Below, one piece after another: positions 1 to 12,199 of a DNA stretch of 64,000 nt. The notes below the pieces were generated by a model that saw only the letters and a program-made list of their open reading frames with translations, made no database searches and had not been told where the DNA came from. The stretch is from Elysia chlorotica (Eukaryota > Mollusca > Gastropoda > Plakobranchidae): positions 1 to 64,000 of the forward strand of contig RQTK01000496.1 of the NCBI GenBank assembly GCA_003991915.1. Direction: 5' to 3'. A program made the position numbers and the translations under genes. Each line of letters begins with the position of its first letter. Position 1 is the stretch's first letter.

Positions 1-286
1 GGGGGGGGGTCGAGAACTGTCGTAAGTGGTAGAGCGTTGATCCTCCTATCAGAAGGTCCGCGGTTCGAGACCCACAATCGGCAAGATGCAATAATTGTCT
101 GATTTCTTTCTCTACTGGTTGGGTCGGTGTCACTGTCAGTGTAAAATTATGTGACCGGCTGATACAGGACTCCTCAAGGTAACCCCGCAAAATTGCCAGA
201 CGTTGGTCTTAAGAACCATACACAATATAGCCTATTATAGTGTTGACGTTACAGTTTATGCAACTCACTCAACTCAGCTGTTGCAG
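1..286 (+). repeat. tRNA-derived SINE, family A, near full length
   Basis: An A-box-like GTGGTAGAGCGTTG and a B box GGTTCGAGACC form a tRNA-like head. The family body follows (CTACTGGTTGGGTCGGTGTC, then GTGACCGGCTGATA, GTCAGACGT-like, CACAATATAGCC) and ends in a CAACTCAACTCAG-type tail. It starts at the window edge after a G run. Confidence 0.85.
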
Positions 287-835
287 TAGAAGTGGCAACA
301 AACAAAATAAAAACTCAGAATAACACTGGCCTCATAAAACGACAACAACAACGATGGCATAAAAAAATCAAGTAAATCAAGAGCGGGTCACCTCGTTCTA
401 AAGAAAAATCCTTGGTTGGCATTTGCCTGAGGATTTAATGAGATGGGTGAAGAGACACCAGCCATAGAAAGTCCTCGGGGTGCTTTCTTGAGCTCTCATA
501 TAGTTCCGTGTACGAAACACCATTCGTGACGTCAATTAAGAAAGGTCATATGGACAGAGTTATATTTGTTTCTTTAGACTCATTGGACCGTTACCCTAAA
601 TTAAGAAAAACAAGTCATGCCGACCATTGCTAGCATGAACTGTTTGAGATGGGCTTAGAGCTAGAGTCTGGAAAGCAGAAAATCAACGGAAAGTCAATAT
701 AATAGGATTACAAAGCAATTCTGGTAAAGACTTTTGAAAAACAAAGTGAAGGTCTATTATTTTTCTCTATCACTTTGGCCATCTCTCTTTCTCTCCACAT
801 ATATTCTAGGAATTATTCTGTTGTACATTCTTCGG

Positions 836-836
<1 letters not shown>
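287..836. other. No gene recognised
   Basis: Unassigned DNA between a SINE and a GA array; nothing further supported. Confidence 0.5.
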
Positions 837-892
<56 letters not shown>

Positions 893-918
893 CTCTCTCT
901 CTCTTTATCTCTCTCTGC
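837..918. repeat. GA array followed by CT array (hairpin-forming)
   Basis: About 25 GA units run straight into CT units, a self-complementary pair. The open frame across it is low complexity. Confidence 0.95.
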
Positions 919-1559
919 TTTTTATGTACAATGTAAAAAATTTTTTATTGCTTCTAACCTGTCCCTATTACATTGTTTATTTGGTATGTTTCTACATTTC
1001 CCCTATCGGGTTTTCGCCTCCGAATAATTTATGATAAAATCCTCTTGTTTTCCTGACTGTATTAATGTATCTTCATCCATATATCACACACTTTTTGTAA
1101 ACCACGATTCTATCATATTGCGTGCCTAAGGAGATAAGAATGCAATAGTTATCAATTCTGTATGTTTTTTCAATTCTCTGTAAAAAAAAAAAAAGTTTAT
1201 ATAATACTTTATTTGGTATCGTATTCGATCATTTAACCGAAACCCTCTCCGAATTTAATATCTCTTAAGTTTCAAGAAAGTTCCTGTGCGCCTTTTTGTT
1301 TCGCAATAATAGGTAACTGTTGTGAATCACGACATTCAAGCTCATAGTGTTGCTAGAATAATATTAAGGCAATGATTATGAAGTTATTTTTATCTTCTTC
1401 TTTTAAACAATAATTTTTATTATGTTACACTAAGAAATGTTTACGCGATTGACCAATCACATGTACCAATACAAACCATCCAATCAATCAATAAACTAAC
1501 CAATCTGTTTCACTGTCTGTATGTCTCTCCCAGTGTCTCTGTCTCCATGTTTATCTGTC
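919..1559. other. No gene recognised
   Basis: AT-rich unassigned DNA ahead of a SINE; nothing further supported. Confidence 0.5.
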
Positions 1560-1793
1560 GGCGCGGTAGCCCTGGGGTAGATCACCAGCTTCCGACGCAG
1601 GACGTCCGTGTTCGAGCCATGACGATTTCACCCCCTTCTGGTTGGATAGTGTCAGTCTAATGTGACCGGCGTCAAGAGTCATGGTATCCCCACCCCGTCT
1701 CGTGTGTAGCAGCACATAAAATTGTCAGACGTCAGTCTTGCGGCCCGTCCACAAAAAGCCTGGACGTTAAACCAACTCAGCTACAGCTCTATA
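1560..1793 (+). repeat. tRNA-derived SINE, family A, near full length
   Basis: tRNA-like head (GGTAGCCCTGGGGTAGATCA, B box GTTCGAGCC) followed by the same body (TCATGGTATCCCCACCC, CAGCACATAAAATTGTCAGA, GGCCCGTCCACA) and the tail GACGTTAAACCAACTCAG. Confidence 0.9.
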
Positions 1794-1955
1794 TCAATGT
1801 CAACCTTTAATAATTATTAGTTTATATTTTAGTAAATTTAATGGTTCAACCATATGATTGTATCGAATTTCATCTTTTATCCTCTACATTTGTTTTGTCT
1901 ATCACTCTATAGCTCACACTATTAAACAAACTACCATATAAATATTAAATATTTC

Positions 1956-2078
1956 TCTGCCTGCCTGCCTGCCTGCCTGCCTGTCTGTGTGTCTGTCTAT
2001 CTGTTTGCCTGTTTGTTGACCTGCATGTGTTTGTCTGCTGTCTGTCTCTTTGTCTGTATCTCTTTCTCTGAAGGCCTG

Positions 2079-2131
<53 letters not shown>

Positions 2132-2156
2132 TCTCTCTCACACACACACACACACA
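1956..2156. repeat. TGCC/TGTC-rich, CT and CA microsatellites
   Basis: CTGC and CTGT units give way to a CT array (about 2080-2138) and then a short CA array. Open frames on both strands are translation of these repeats. Confidence 0.95.
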
Positions 2157-2896
2157 CTCTACTTCCCTCGATATTGCTCAAGTCTGTTTGTTCTAGATGT
2201 CCTCATCCATAAAGGTCGAACCTCGCGTTGAACCCTATACTTATTATGTTACCACCCACATTTGCCCACATAAACACGAGTTACCACATTCTAGATCTAA
2301 TTCACCATTCACACTCTCTGTATCATGTAGATCAAAATGATCTAATCTCGATATCGATTTACGTATCATTTATATTTGTAACAATCTGACTGTCTTACTG
2401 TGCCCACATTGAGCTGGCCAGAGATTTTTTATAGGAAAATAGGATTATAATAATTATTATATCGAAGCAATAATGATTTCGTAACCATATCTAGGTGTAG
2501 GAGGACTTGGTCTATTTCATAAGTCAACATCCAATGAGTCCATGATAGTTACATTTAATCCCCTTCTAATCAATAGAAAAAAATAGCAAGATATAGTGAA
2601 GTCATTGAGCAACTAATATAGTTTTCACTTGGTACGGTAATATAATAGTTGTCAGGTTGATACAGTAAGCCTACTTTTGACATAAAAATCACAGTAAACT
2701 TAGGAACAGACGCCAGTAGACCTAGGTTTTTAACAAAATAAAGCATTGAACTGAACACTTTAAGCGTTTTAAATAATGCATCGTTGTTCTAATTTACTCC
2801 AGGAGCAGATCTCTCGGAGAACTTTTAATTGTTTTCATTTGGATAACTGTTACATGTCTGTTTAAACACAGGCAAACGTCTCTTTCAAAAATTAGG
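2157..2896. other. No gene recognised
   Basis: AT-rich unassigned DNA; short open frames lack any family likeness. Confidence 0.5.
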
Positions 2897-3235
2897 ATGG
2901 CATTACACCCACTGCCACAGTACCTGAAACAAACAAAACAAATAATAAAAGTCAGTCTTTCTGTAAACTACGCCGCCTTTAAACAAGAGGTCTGAGGTTC
3001 GGTTCTCATAATGGCAATACATCCACTGCCACAGTACTTTTAAAATAGTACTAATAGTCAGTTCTTTTGTAGACTGTGCCGCTTCTAAACAAAAGGTTTC
3101 GGGTTCGGTTCCAATCAGAGATTTTTATGCGATGTTGATTGGATCAGTCCCTGAAAATTGATCGGATGAAATACAGCCAAGCATCTCTGCTGCACTGTCT
3201 TGTTGATACAGCGCATTAAAAAAAAAACAATATTG
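2897..3235 (+). repeat. tRNA-like SINE of a second type with duplicated head
   Basis: Two tandem copies of a 114-bp unit (2897-3010 and 3011 to about 3120) each start ATGGCA and carry a B-box-like GGTTCGGTTC. They are followed by a body (GATGTTGATTGGATCAGTCC, GATACAGCGCATT) and an A tail at about 3220-3229. This is a SINE-like structure different from family A. Confidence 0.65.
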
Positions 3236-3239
3236 TTAG

Positions 3240-4919
3240 GCGTTATGTAAAGAGCCCGTCACATAATGCGACTCCCCCCACCCCCACTCCCCTTGGAAAC
3301 TAGGAGAACGAATCAACGATAACTAAGGCAAAGGCTTTTTACTCTTGAACCAAAAACTGTGTCTATCTTTCTTGATGTATTACGCAAACCTATTAGATGT
3401 TAGTGTTGAGATCCTTCCACAACATCGCTTTGCTGCTGGTGTTTGATGTTAACAGTTTAACTCAACGCAACTCATCAAGTAACTGGCATAAGATTAGATT
3501 GGTATCCTTTTTAAATAAAGATACCCGTAACCCATTAAGTATTAGAAAACATGTAAATCGGTTGATATCATTTTGTTTCATCATCATAATGCCCTACATT
3601 TAGTCTAAACCGTTTAAAAAAAGGTATTCGAAACTCGTGCAATTGGTTTTCTATCCGTGTTATGGGTTATTCATATGTAGTTATATTAATAAACTCGCCT
3701 TAAAATCGATAATTCGTGAGGTTAGAACAACAAGGTCCTATCTATGTGTAGATAATGAAGGCACATAGAACTGTGTTAGTCTCAGGTCACGAATTAGTCG
3801 CACCGAATGACACCATAGGATAATTATATCAACTCTAGTCGATATGAGAAATACTATACATTATTATAAGGTGTGTCGTGATTTGACTAAGCCTGTCTCC
3901 ATAATAGTTTTATTCTCTGTTTATCTGACTGATTTAGTCTAGACCTTATTCATTGACCGCGAACTGAGTGCTATACTTATAAAGTGGTGTCATGCATGTC
4001 CATCGTGTGTTCTCTTGGTCATCTAGCACATGTCGGAATTTGTCACTCAAAGATCAAATGATCTGTTCTAGCGTGTGTGTTGCAGTTTATAACCATGTCG
4101 GAAAATGACACTGACAAAAATCATTTTGGCAATAGATAGGCTTATGCCTAACTTTCACTTATAATAAAGAAATCTGGCACTTTTCAAGTTGAATAGATGT
4201 TTAAAAAGATGGTGAGTACTACTTGCTTATTGTTATAATGATTTTCTTTCATCCAACCTTCATTAAAGTGAATTGTTATGTAGAATAATCTAAAGTTGAT
4301 TATCTGACGAGTTTTTTCGATGATAGGATGTTTCAAAACAAGTGGATGCTTTAAATAGCTTGTGCACAGCCTGGCCATGACTGTGTCATATCATTTATTT
4401 ACACATTTATAATTCAAACCTGCATTCCCTACCTTATTCGTACATGATGCTTACACACACTGCCCCTGTACTATCTTCTCAAATATAACGTAACCTCCCA
4501 ATTTGAGGCATGGACACCCCTTCATGCAGCAACTATAAAGCTAATGCTTTTGATTTGTTAAAGTAATGTTGCATCAAGTTTTCTCACAAGAAAGTATGCT
4601 GTGATTACCAAATTCACAATTACCAATCTTCACACGAGTCTATTACTTTCTGGCGATCTGGCAGTCACAGAATTGCTTCAAAAATCACATGCAACATTTT
4701 CTTTACTTACTAATGTATTACTAAATGATACGATTATAACGAGTTTAGCTTGAACAAAAGTAAAAACTCAATTACCCTTTCCTTGTAGACAAATAACAGC
4801 TGAAAAATAATAATGAAAAAAGAACGTTGTTTTTGCATTTTAAAACCTTTTGGGTGCCTTTTTATATATGGCTACCATATGACGCAGGTGTAATGTTTGT
4901 CATACCTTATTTTTTTAAC
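3240..4919. other. No gene recognised apart from one dispersed repeat
   Basis: Holds the repeat at 3953-4025; the rest is unassigned and AT-rich. Confidence 0.5.
3953..4025 (+). repeat. Dispersed repeat unit (TTGACCGCG type)
   Basis: Starts TTGACCGCGAACTGAGTG and runs to TCTCTTGGTCATCTA. Almost identical to the unit at 8214. Confidence 0.85.
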
Positions 4920-6175
4920 AATAGTTTTTGGATTTAGCAACATGGAGGAAAATCACCCATCATCATTACAAGACAGTGACATGGTACCTTTATCAGCTCT
5001 TCTTAAATATCTGCGTAACCCATCAGAACAATTTCCTCTGATGAAGACGATGTTACCCTGAGACGCCTGCAACGCACCAGCTCGTCCATTGTTTCTGACT
5101 CCGAGTATGGTGATTCTGATGCTGATTCAGAATACGAGCCAGGCAAGTATGAAGTAAAGGGAATGTGGCTGCATGCGGGAAATGCCTCATACTGGTCTGT
5201 TACGATGATTGTGTCGAAGACATTGATTCTGGCTAGCAGCACCGTGAAACAACTAAAAACCGAGGCAAACATGAAAAGACACAAAAGAGAGCAGAAAAAA
5301 CTAACTGCAAGGAAGAACTTAATACTCCTACGAGTAACACGGATGAGAAGGATTTAGTAGATTGTCATATTCAAGACCAACATCAGTACGTCGTAACCAA
5401 TAAACAGCAGACGGGTAAAGATACGTGTGATCAGATACTAAGGCAACCAGAACATATGGTTTGCATGTAAAGGATGAATTAGAAAAAGAAACAAGGAAGG
5501 ATGGCATACAACCTGATGTCAGCGACGTAGACCAACGGAGAGCCCGACAAAAAAGACACTCAACCCAGCTGAATGGAAAAGAAACGTGCAGAAACGATGG
5601 AAGTACACTGTCAAAGCTTATTTCTCTACCACTAGAAAGGAAATCTCTTGACAAGAACAGGCGCGTCTTTGAGGGAGAGTTAAACTTGGCGTTTCACAAA
5701 CCCCAAAAGACCAATATGATATATTCACAGCCTATGGAACAGATGGCATTGTTTTAAAGGCATGAGAAGTAAAGGAACAGGCAACAACAAAACAAAAATA
5801 TCGCAAAGACTACACATTTTGATATGGAGCTTTTGATATGGAGCAAATCCACATGGACAGAGTCAAGTTTGAGAGTCGCTTGGTTGTCTACAGCTTCACC
5901 ATTTGCGACTGCAAGTTTGGCGACGGCTTGTCCTACCCGTCGCTAGAATATAAAGATCGACGGGCTCAAATTAAGTTGCCACATGAAACAAAAGTCATCG
6001 CAAGGTATCAAAGACATTCACATGTTTTCGGATAATTACGGCGGTCAGAGTTGCAATTCATATGTTGCCTTGGCGTTGTGGTTTGTCAGGTATAAACTTG
6101 GCTTGAGTGAAGTTACCCACGCATTTATAGAAAAACGCCACATTGAAGTGAAACCGAAAGCGACTCATTCAAGTG

Positions 6176-6238
<63 letters not shown>

Positions 6239-6612
6239 AGAAGACTATAGAGATGTACACTCCTGACCAATGGTTCACAGCAGTTAGACCAACTAGGGTC
6301 TGTAAACAACCAAACGCTGAAATGACAGCAAGAGACTTTGTTGAGGCCGGACTTTGTCAAAGATGAAGACCCTCATGCTATCTCCTTGGCAACATCTTGT
6401 GATGGTGATTCAAGAAAAATGGATGTCTATCGTCGAAACAGACGGTCCTCAGAAACACCTCACGCTGCTACAGAAGTGGTGAAAGTTCTTAGGGTACCAG
6501 GCATTCCAGAATCCAAAAAGACAGATCTTTTGACCTTGACAGATTCCAAAATCATAAAGACGGTACTTTGATTCTTTGCCAGTCGGAGTTGAGGATTTAG
6601 TCATAGTAATCA
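4920..6612 (+). pseudogene. Decayed transposase-like gene of a DNA-transposon-type element
   Basis: An acidic N-terminal stretch (SDSEYGDSDADSEYEPGK) begins near 5036. It is followed by basic sequence, then LVVYSFTICDCKFGDG and the motif DNYGGQSCNSYVALALWF (about 6031-6084). This resembles the DN-GQN block of a large family of invertebrate transposon-like proteins that I associate with the DUF7869 type. Further on come TPDQWFTAVR and a C-terminal IPESKKTDLLTL-like segment. Pieces fall in several frames, and a GA array (6180-6234) sits inside, so it cannot be functional. Ends and terminal repeats were not identified. Family naming is from memory and moderate. Confidence 0.55.
6180..6234. repeat. 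GA array inside the transposase-like remnant
   Basis: About 27 pure GA units. Confidence 0.95.
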
Positions 6613-7156
6613 ATGGCGCTATTTATCAATATCCTTTACATCGGTCCTTTTAATGGTACGCTCGATTTATTTTTTAATGTGAGTCAATATTTTGAACTTC
6701 TGTGAATGGTGTTTGTTTTTAAATTTTCAAAAATTACTCCTCCTACAATTATTGTAGATTCGAAAAGTTTGTAGTTTTGTTACTGTCGTTAAGTACTGTA
6801 TACAACTTTCCAAATCAATGGTAACTAACTGTAATGATAATGTGAACTATTTAAACAACATAACTGCCCTCTTTTATTAAAAAAAAAGAAAAAGGTAGAC
6901 CTACTATTTTTGTTGCCATTTTCATAGAACGTGCAACGTCATAAATAATCAGTTTTGTCTTTTAATTTTTCTTTACAAAGAATTTGAAGATGACAAATCA
7001 CGTTTTCTTTTTCGCGACTTGGATGTTGTGTTTCTAGTTCGACTAAAAGTTAAATACATGTACAAACACTTATTGTCACTTTTTTAACAGTCACATTGCA
7101 CTATAATCATGGTTCTTAAAAACGTCTCCTTTTAAATTGTTTACTTCAAAAAAAGG
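6613..7156. other. No gene recognised
   Basis: AT-rich DNA between the transposase-like remnant and the 304-bp tandem duplication. It may include the unrecognised 3' end of that element. Confidence 0.45.
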
Positions 7157-7764
7157 TTTCCGCCAGTAAAATATTCTTAACTATATTCATAATCTACGTG
7201 GAAAAATAGACTTTACAATTGTTCACACAATTATTACCTAAGCAAAAACAAAGGACAAACGCTTATTCTGGCTACATGGTAAAGTGTTTCATGAAATACT
7301 CGTGCTTATCTATGGGGACAGGGATAAAAAGCTCGCATATTTATGCATACGAACTAATGTGAACAATCGCTTCATTAAAGGAGGGTGTGGTTTATTTCAA
7401 TAACCAGGTTCTATTAGCATCAACATAGAGGTATATGGATTGTCCTGATCGTCTTACAAATTTCCGCCAGTAAAATATTCTTAACTATATTCATAATCTA
7501 CGTGGAAAAATAGACTTTACAATTGTTCACACAATTATTACCTAAGCAAAAACAAAGGACAAACGCTTATTCTGGCTACATGGTAAAGTGTTTCATGAAA
7601 TACTCGTGCTTATCTATGGGGACAGGGATAAAAAGCTCGCATATTTATGCATGCGAACTAATGTGAACAATCGCTTCATTAAAGAAGGGTGTGGTTTATT
7701 TCAACAACCAGGTTCTATTAGCATCAACATAAAGGTAGATGGACTGTCCTGATCGTCTTACAAG
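7157..7764. repeat. 304-bp tandem duplication
   Basis: 7157-7460 and 7461-7764 are adjacent and differ at only a handful of positions. Each starts TTTCCGCCAGTAAAATATTC and ends GATCGTCTTACAA. Confidence 0.95.
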
Positions 7765-8213
7765 TGGAGAGACATAAAAAATGTACTAAATGTACACTAC
7801 AAACTCAACTTAAACGATAATGTAAAAATCCGCCACACACCATTGATTAAGTAATTTGTTATTAAAAATGCCTGAAAGTTCGGTTGAAGAAAACGACACA
7901 TGTTCATAGGGGAATGTGCGTTTGATAAACTAGTGGTAAATTCCGACATGTGCATATGTCTGAATTTTGCACCAACCAGAATCTGAGGCAAATTCCCCTA
8001 TATGACCAAATTCTCTAATTTCTTGAAAAGTACATACAATTAAAATATAAAAAATACTTTTCCATTTGCTAAGTCATTTACTCAACATTATATTAAAAGT
8101 AGAACTCAAAATACCCACAAACATGAAAATAAATCAGTTTTTTCTCTCTCCTGCACAATTTGCAAAATGGCGCATGTCGGAGTCTTACGCCGAGGTATCG
8201 ATATATATATATA
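7765..8213. other. No gene recognised
   Basis: Unassigned DNA between two tandem repeats; no family likeness seen. Confidence 0.45.
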
Positions 8214-8475
8214 TTGACCGCGAGCTGAATGTTATACTTATAAAGTGGTGTCATGCATGTCCATCGTGTGTTCTCTTGGTCATCTACAGTACCGTATGTT
8301 TCACTTCAAACAGATTAATAGTTCTGTCCGCCATAGTATATATATTGACCGCGAGCTGAGTGTGATATTTATAAAGTGGTGTCGTGTTTGCCCACCATGT
8401 GTTGTCTTGGGCATCTGCCATACCCTATGATTTACTTCAAACAAAATTGATAATAATTCTGTCTGCCACAGCATA
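8214..8475 (+). repeat. Two tandem TTGACCGCG-type units, period 131
   Basis: Units 8214-8344 and 8345-8475 share TTGACCGCGAGCTGA, TTATAAAGTGGTGTC and TTACTTCAAAC-like sequence. The first unit is closer to the copy at 3953 than to its neighbour. Confidence 0.85.
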
Positions 8476-8537
8476 CAGCAAACTTAGGCGAGTCTCTGTA
8501 GTCATCATAGTAATGTATCCCTTTATAGTATTGTAGT

Positions 8538-9454
8538 ATAATTTTATACTGTAGATACAGAAAATAATTAATGTCTCTTACCCACATCGAAATCAATAAT
8601 TTCTTAAACATTTTACAGCAACAGTAGGTTACACTAGTTGTTGTTTTTTTCCTCCACAAAATGCAAATTTGAAAACGAGAAAAAAAAAGTAGGTGATGTG
8701 AGAATAGAGAATAGAATTATCATTATATTACGCCTACTTAACCTAGATAATTATGAAGATGGGCAAAGTGCGAAGGGTTGATATTGCGAAATACACATAA
8801 TTTTATACAGAGGTGAAGGAAAAAAAATAATTATTCGTAATAAGCCAATCCTGCATTGTTTATTCACAACGTCGCATCAATCCTACCTGAGCTATATTTA
8901 GACTTTTGATTATTTTGAGCGTTTCTTGAATTACATCTAAACGAGGCTTCCATAAAAAGCAGCCAAGGTCACCGAAGTAGGCAAATATTTGCATTTAGAG
9001 CCCAAGTGAATTGTACAATTAAAAAGTAGGAACAGTTAGATCGTTTTTCATTATACCAGTGTAGGCTGAGTAGGCTGAACAAAAATTACCACCTGCGCTT
9101 CAATCTAAACTAACTCTCGTAATTATTTATGAGACATACATCACTGTTACACTTTTTATGCTAAAATGTGTTCACTCCGATCATTTCGGTAACTTGGCCT
9201 GTTATTGAGGAGGCCTCGCATCTAAGTTAAAACGTTTGAGGTTTCTAATTGCGTTTAAGAACAAGTATTATACATAATATGAGATTGCGTCTAAAGCGAG
9301 GCCGCTGTAAGAACAGGCCGAGTCACCGAAATGATCAGAGTGAACACATTTTAGCGTTATACGGGTAACAGTGATCTACTTATAATTAATCATTACAATA
9401 GTTAGTTCAGATTAAAACTTAGATATAAGTTTTTGTTCGGCCCTCCTAGTCTAC
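8538..9454. repeat. Segmental duplication copy A (about 0.91 kb) with foldback element
   Basis: Matches 12834-13748 with few changes from ATAATTTTATACTGTAGATA to the foldback end. Its right part is a long inverted repeat: arms about 9061-9217 and 9296-9454, sharing CTAAAATGTGTTCACTC and GATCATTTCGGT around a loop of about 80 bases. This resembles a foldback or MITE-type element without a coding region. Confidence 0.9.
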
Positions 9455-9763
9455 ATTATATTAATGTGAAATGATCCAACTGTTCATACAGATTTAGTGG
9501 TATTGTTAACCTGGACTCTTAATGCAACTTAATGTGACTTGCCTTCTATATTTAGAAGCCTCGTTCTAAAGCAGACAAACAATAGAGCCAGTGAGTTTAC
9601 AAAGTGTTTGCTTTAACCTGCATCAGGATGATACTTTGTGGGAACATCAGATAAGGCCTTGCTCTGTAGCCAGTAGGCCTAAGTTGTTTCCGTATTCGAT
9701 TTCTGACTCAACTGCATGATGGAATAAGAGATTTTGGTTTTTTTTCCTTACTAGCCTCGGGTA

Positions 9764-9866
9764 GAATGCACAAACATGACGTAAATTATGACTCGTCGTA
9801 AGCCTTCTTATTCTTATAATGATTGTAACGATTAGACGTATGCTACGTCTTGTTTGTGCATTATAC
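9764..9866. mobile_element. Small palindromic MITE-like element
   Basis: GAATGCACAAACATGACGTA at the left is answered by its inverted counterpart ending TTGTTTGTGCATTAT at the right. The same ends occur at 54394-54481. Confidence 0.65.
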
Positions 9867-10300
9867 TTCTGGACTTCAGCTTTACATGAGCCCCAAAAGA
9901 GCCAGGGGTTAAAGTAGTGTATGTAATTATTTGATCTGAAAAAAATGGAGAAAAACACTCACACACAAAACACACTCACACCCACGCACACACACAGCTC
10001 TATCATTTTATTAAGGTTAGATACCGTCCTGTGCAAACTTTGTTACATGTTAATCACACAATTATAGATGAGTAAGATCCTGTTTCCAAAAATAGTTGTG
10101 TGGATTTTTTAATATTCTATTTAGGGTGCCACATTAAGCTTATAGAAAGGGGGATAATAGGCTCACTTTCATTTCCCTAGAAATGTTTTTACAGTGAAAT
10201 GTGTAGATCTCGGCATTTTTTTTTTTGTATGGGATATATTATGCACATTCATACAAATAAACTGAGGTCATATTAATTAATTTTCTACATTTCGTTGTGC

Positions 10301-10475
10301 AGATTCCTACTGGTTGGGTCGATGCCATTATAATTGTGATCGGCTGATACATGAGTCATGGTATCCCCAGACTCTGGGTCGCAGTACTTAAAATAGTCAG
10401 ACGTTAGTCTTGGGGCCCGTCCACAATATAACCTATATACTGCTGGTGATGGACACTAAGCAACAACAAAAAAGA
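10301..10475 (+). repeat. SINE family A, 5'-truncated
   Basis: Starts in the body (CTACTGGTTGGGTCGATGCC) without a tRNA head and runs through TCATGGTATCCCCAGAC and GGGGCCCGTCCACAATATAA. The tail is altered (GATGGACACTAAGCAACAAC) and recurs near 13750. Confidence 0.85.
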
Positions 10476-10730
10476 AGAAAACCCTCCAGTGAGGAATAAT
10501 GGTTTATGCCAGTTTGTTAACATTCATCGTCAGCATCTGGGCTATTTCGATGCACAATTTGGCATTATTTTGCCCAAGATAATTTGGCCCGGGGACAGGT
10601 TTATTACCCTACCGGAAGCCAGCCATTTTTTGTGTATCTTGCACACAGATATCGCGAAAAGTGCAGCGCGCTTCAGGGGCTACTTTTTAGTTCGCTGCTT
10701 CTAACCAATCGCATGTAATACCACACAATG

Positions 10731-10818
10731 AGTCGTATAACGTTGTGGTAGCTTACAAATCGTCGTAAGGATATAAGAAGGCTTACGACAAATCGCAAGC
10801 TATAGCGGCGTTGTAATT
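10731..10818. repeat. Short inverted repeat, possibly related to the MITE-like element at 9764
   Basis: GTCGTAAGGATATAAGAAGG is followed by CTTACGAC, a short palindrome whose core resembles the interior of 9764-9866. The GCACAAACA ends were not seen. Confidence 0.35.
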
Positions 10819-11845
10819 ACGGCGTCTAGTTGTGGAACTTGCTGCTTATACTTAGCCAAGTAAAAAACGTACACCAAAAACAGAATAAATATTACACTGA
10901 ACTCAACATTTGAACTGCATTAGTGAAAAAATTACACCATTTCAAAGTAAGCTTTGCCAACTAATCGCCTTAACAAAGTAGGCCTATAATGTATTATTTG
11001 TATGGCAAGAGAGATAAAAAGAGAATGTAAGAACAGTGTGGGTCCGCCACTAACAATTTTAATTGACTTTATATTGGTTAAACAATTACCAAATTTGATT
11101 AAAAGCTGTAACAACGACACAGACAGAGAGGTAGGGGGTTAAAACCAATAAACTCTGCCTTTTATATTAGGCCTTTGTCACTCTGAATTGTTATAAAACT
11201 TATCTACCTTGCATGTAGTGTAAGCCTACATTATTATTCTGAAAGGTAATCGCATGTGCGTGCAGATAGCAATTGCTCGTTTTGTGTCTTGCATAACAGT
11301 AATCCTATCTTCCTAAGCACTATTTATCCTTTGCATAGACCGACAAGGCAGTTTTGCATCAGCACAGAGGATTAGCTAACATGTACTTTGCCTTTGAAGC
11401 CCGATTGTTTAATTATGGATTGTCTGCCCCTCATGTTCACGCCAAGAACTGCCATACAATGCACATCACGTAGGCATGTAGCCTACCTGCTCAAAGGGCT
11501 TTGACTTCCGTGTTTTTTATTCTCTTTCCGTCGTTGATTTAATGCTTCTCATCGCTGTATAATCATGTAGGGCTATTATGGTAAAGCGAACAACATTATT
11601 TGACTTTCAGATGCCCATGTAAATAATGTATATAACCTTGTTCCTCGTGGGTTAAAAACTTTGGCAGATTATATTATTAAACGTGTGTAAGATGTATTAA
11701 AGGATGAGCGAAAGAAAACAACACACTGAGTTTTTATTGAAATTGGGGGAACAAATCGAAGGATTTCTATCTATAGAAAAAAGCGTCCATAAAGTGACTA
11801 ACGTAGACTTAGCGGTTAAAAAACAAGCAATTAGGCTATATACAG
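10819..11845. other. No gene recognised
   Basis: Unassigned DNA between a short palindrome and a GA-rich array. Confidence 0.5.
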
Positions 11846-11856
11846 GGAGAGAGAGG

Positions 11857-11913
<57 letters not shown>

Positions 11914-11947
11914 GAAGAGTAATAGAGACTAGATCAAGAGAGAAGAG

Positions 11948-11979
<32 letters not shown>

Positions 11980-11980
11980 G
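11846..11980. repeat. Interrupted GA-rich array
   Basis: GA units interrupted by AAGA, GGAAG and GGGG. A family A SINE follows about 25 bases later. Confidence 0.9.
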
Positions 11981-12005
11981 GGGCAGACAGACGGGTTGTT
12001 CAGTT

Positions 12006-12199
12006 GAATTGAGTTGAGTTGGTTTTAACGTCTAACATCAGCACTATGTAGGCTATACTGTGGACGGGCCCCAAGACTCTGCCGGTCATATCATACTGAC
12101 ACCGACCCATAGATATATAAATAGCTACATCGCCAAGGCTTGAACCAGACCTTTTGCGTCGGAAGCCGATGTTCTACCCCAAGGCCACCGCACCCCGCG
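12006..12199 (-). repeat. SINE family A, minus strand, internally deleted
   Basis: Reads from the tail (GAGTTGGTTTTAACGTCTAA) through GTGGACGGGCCCCAAGACT to the tRNA-like head (GAACCAGACC, then GCGTCGGAAGCCGATGTTCT). Part of the body is missing. It directly follows a GA-rich array. Confidence 0.85.

Noticed and set aside
734-1027. Open frame across the first GA array
   Set aside because: Arg-Glu and Ser-Leu runs from a microsatellite; no conserved flanks.
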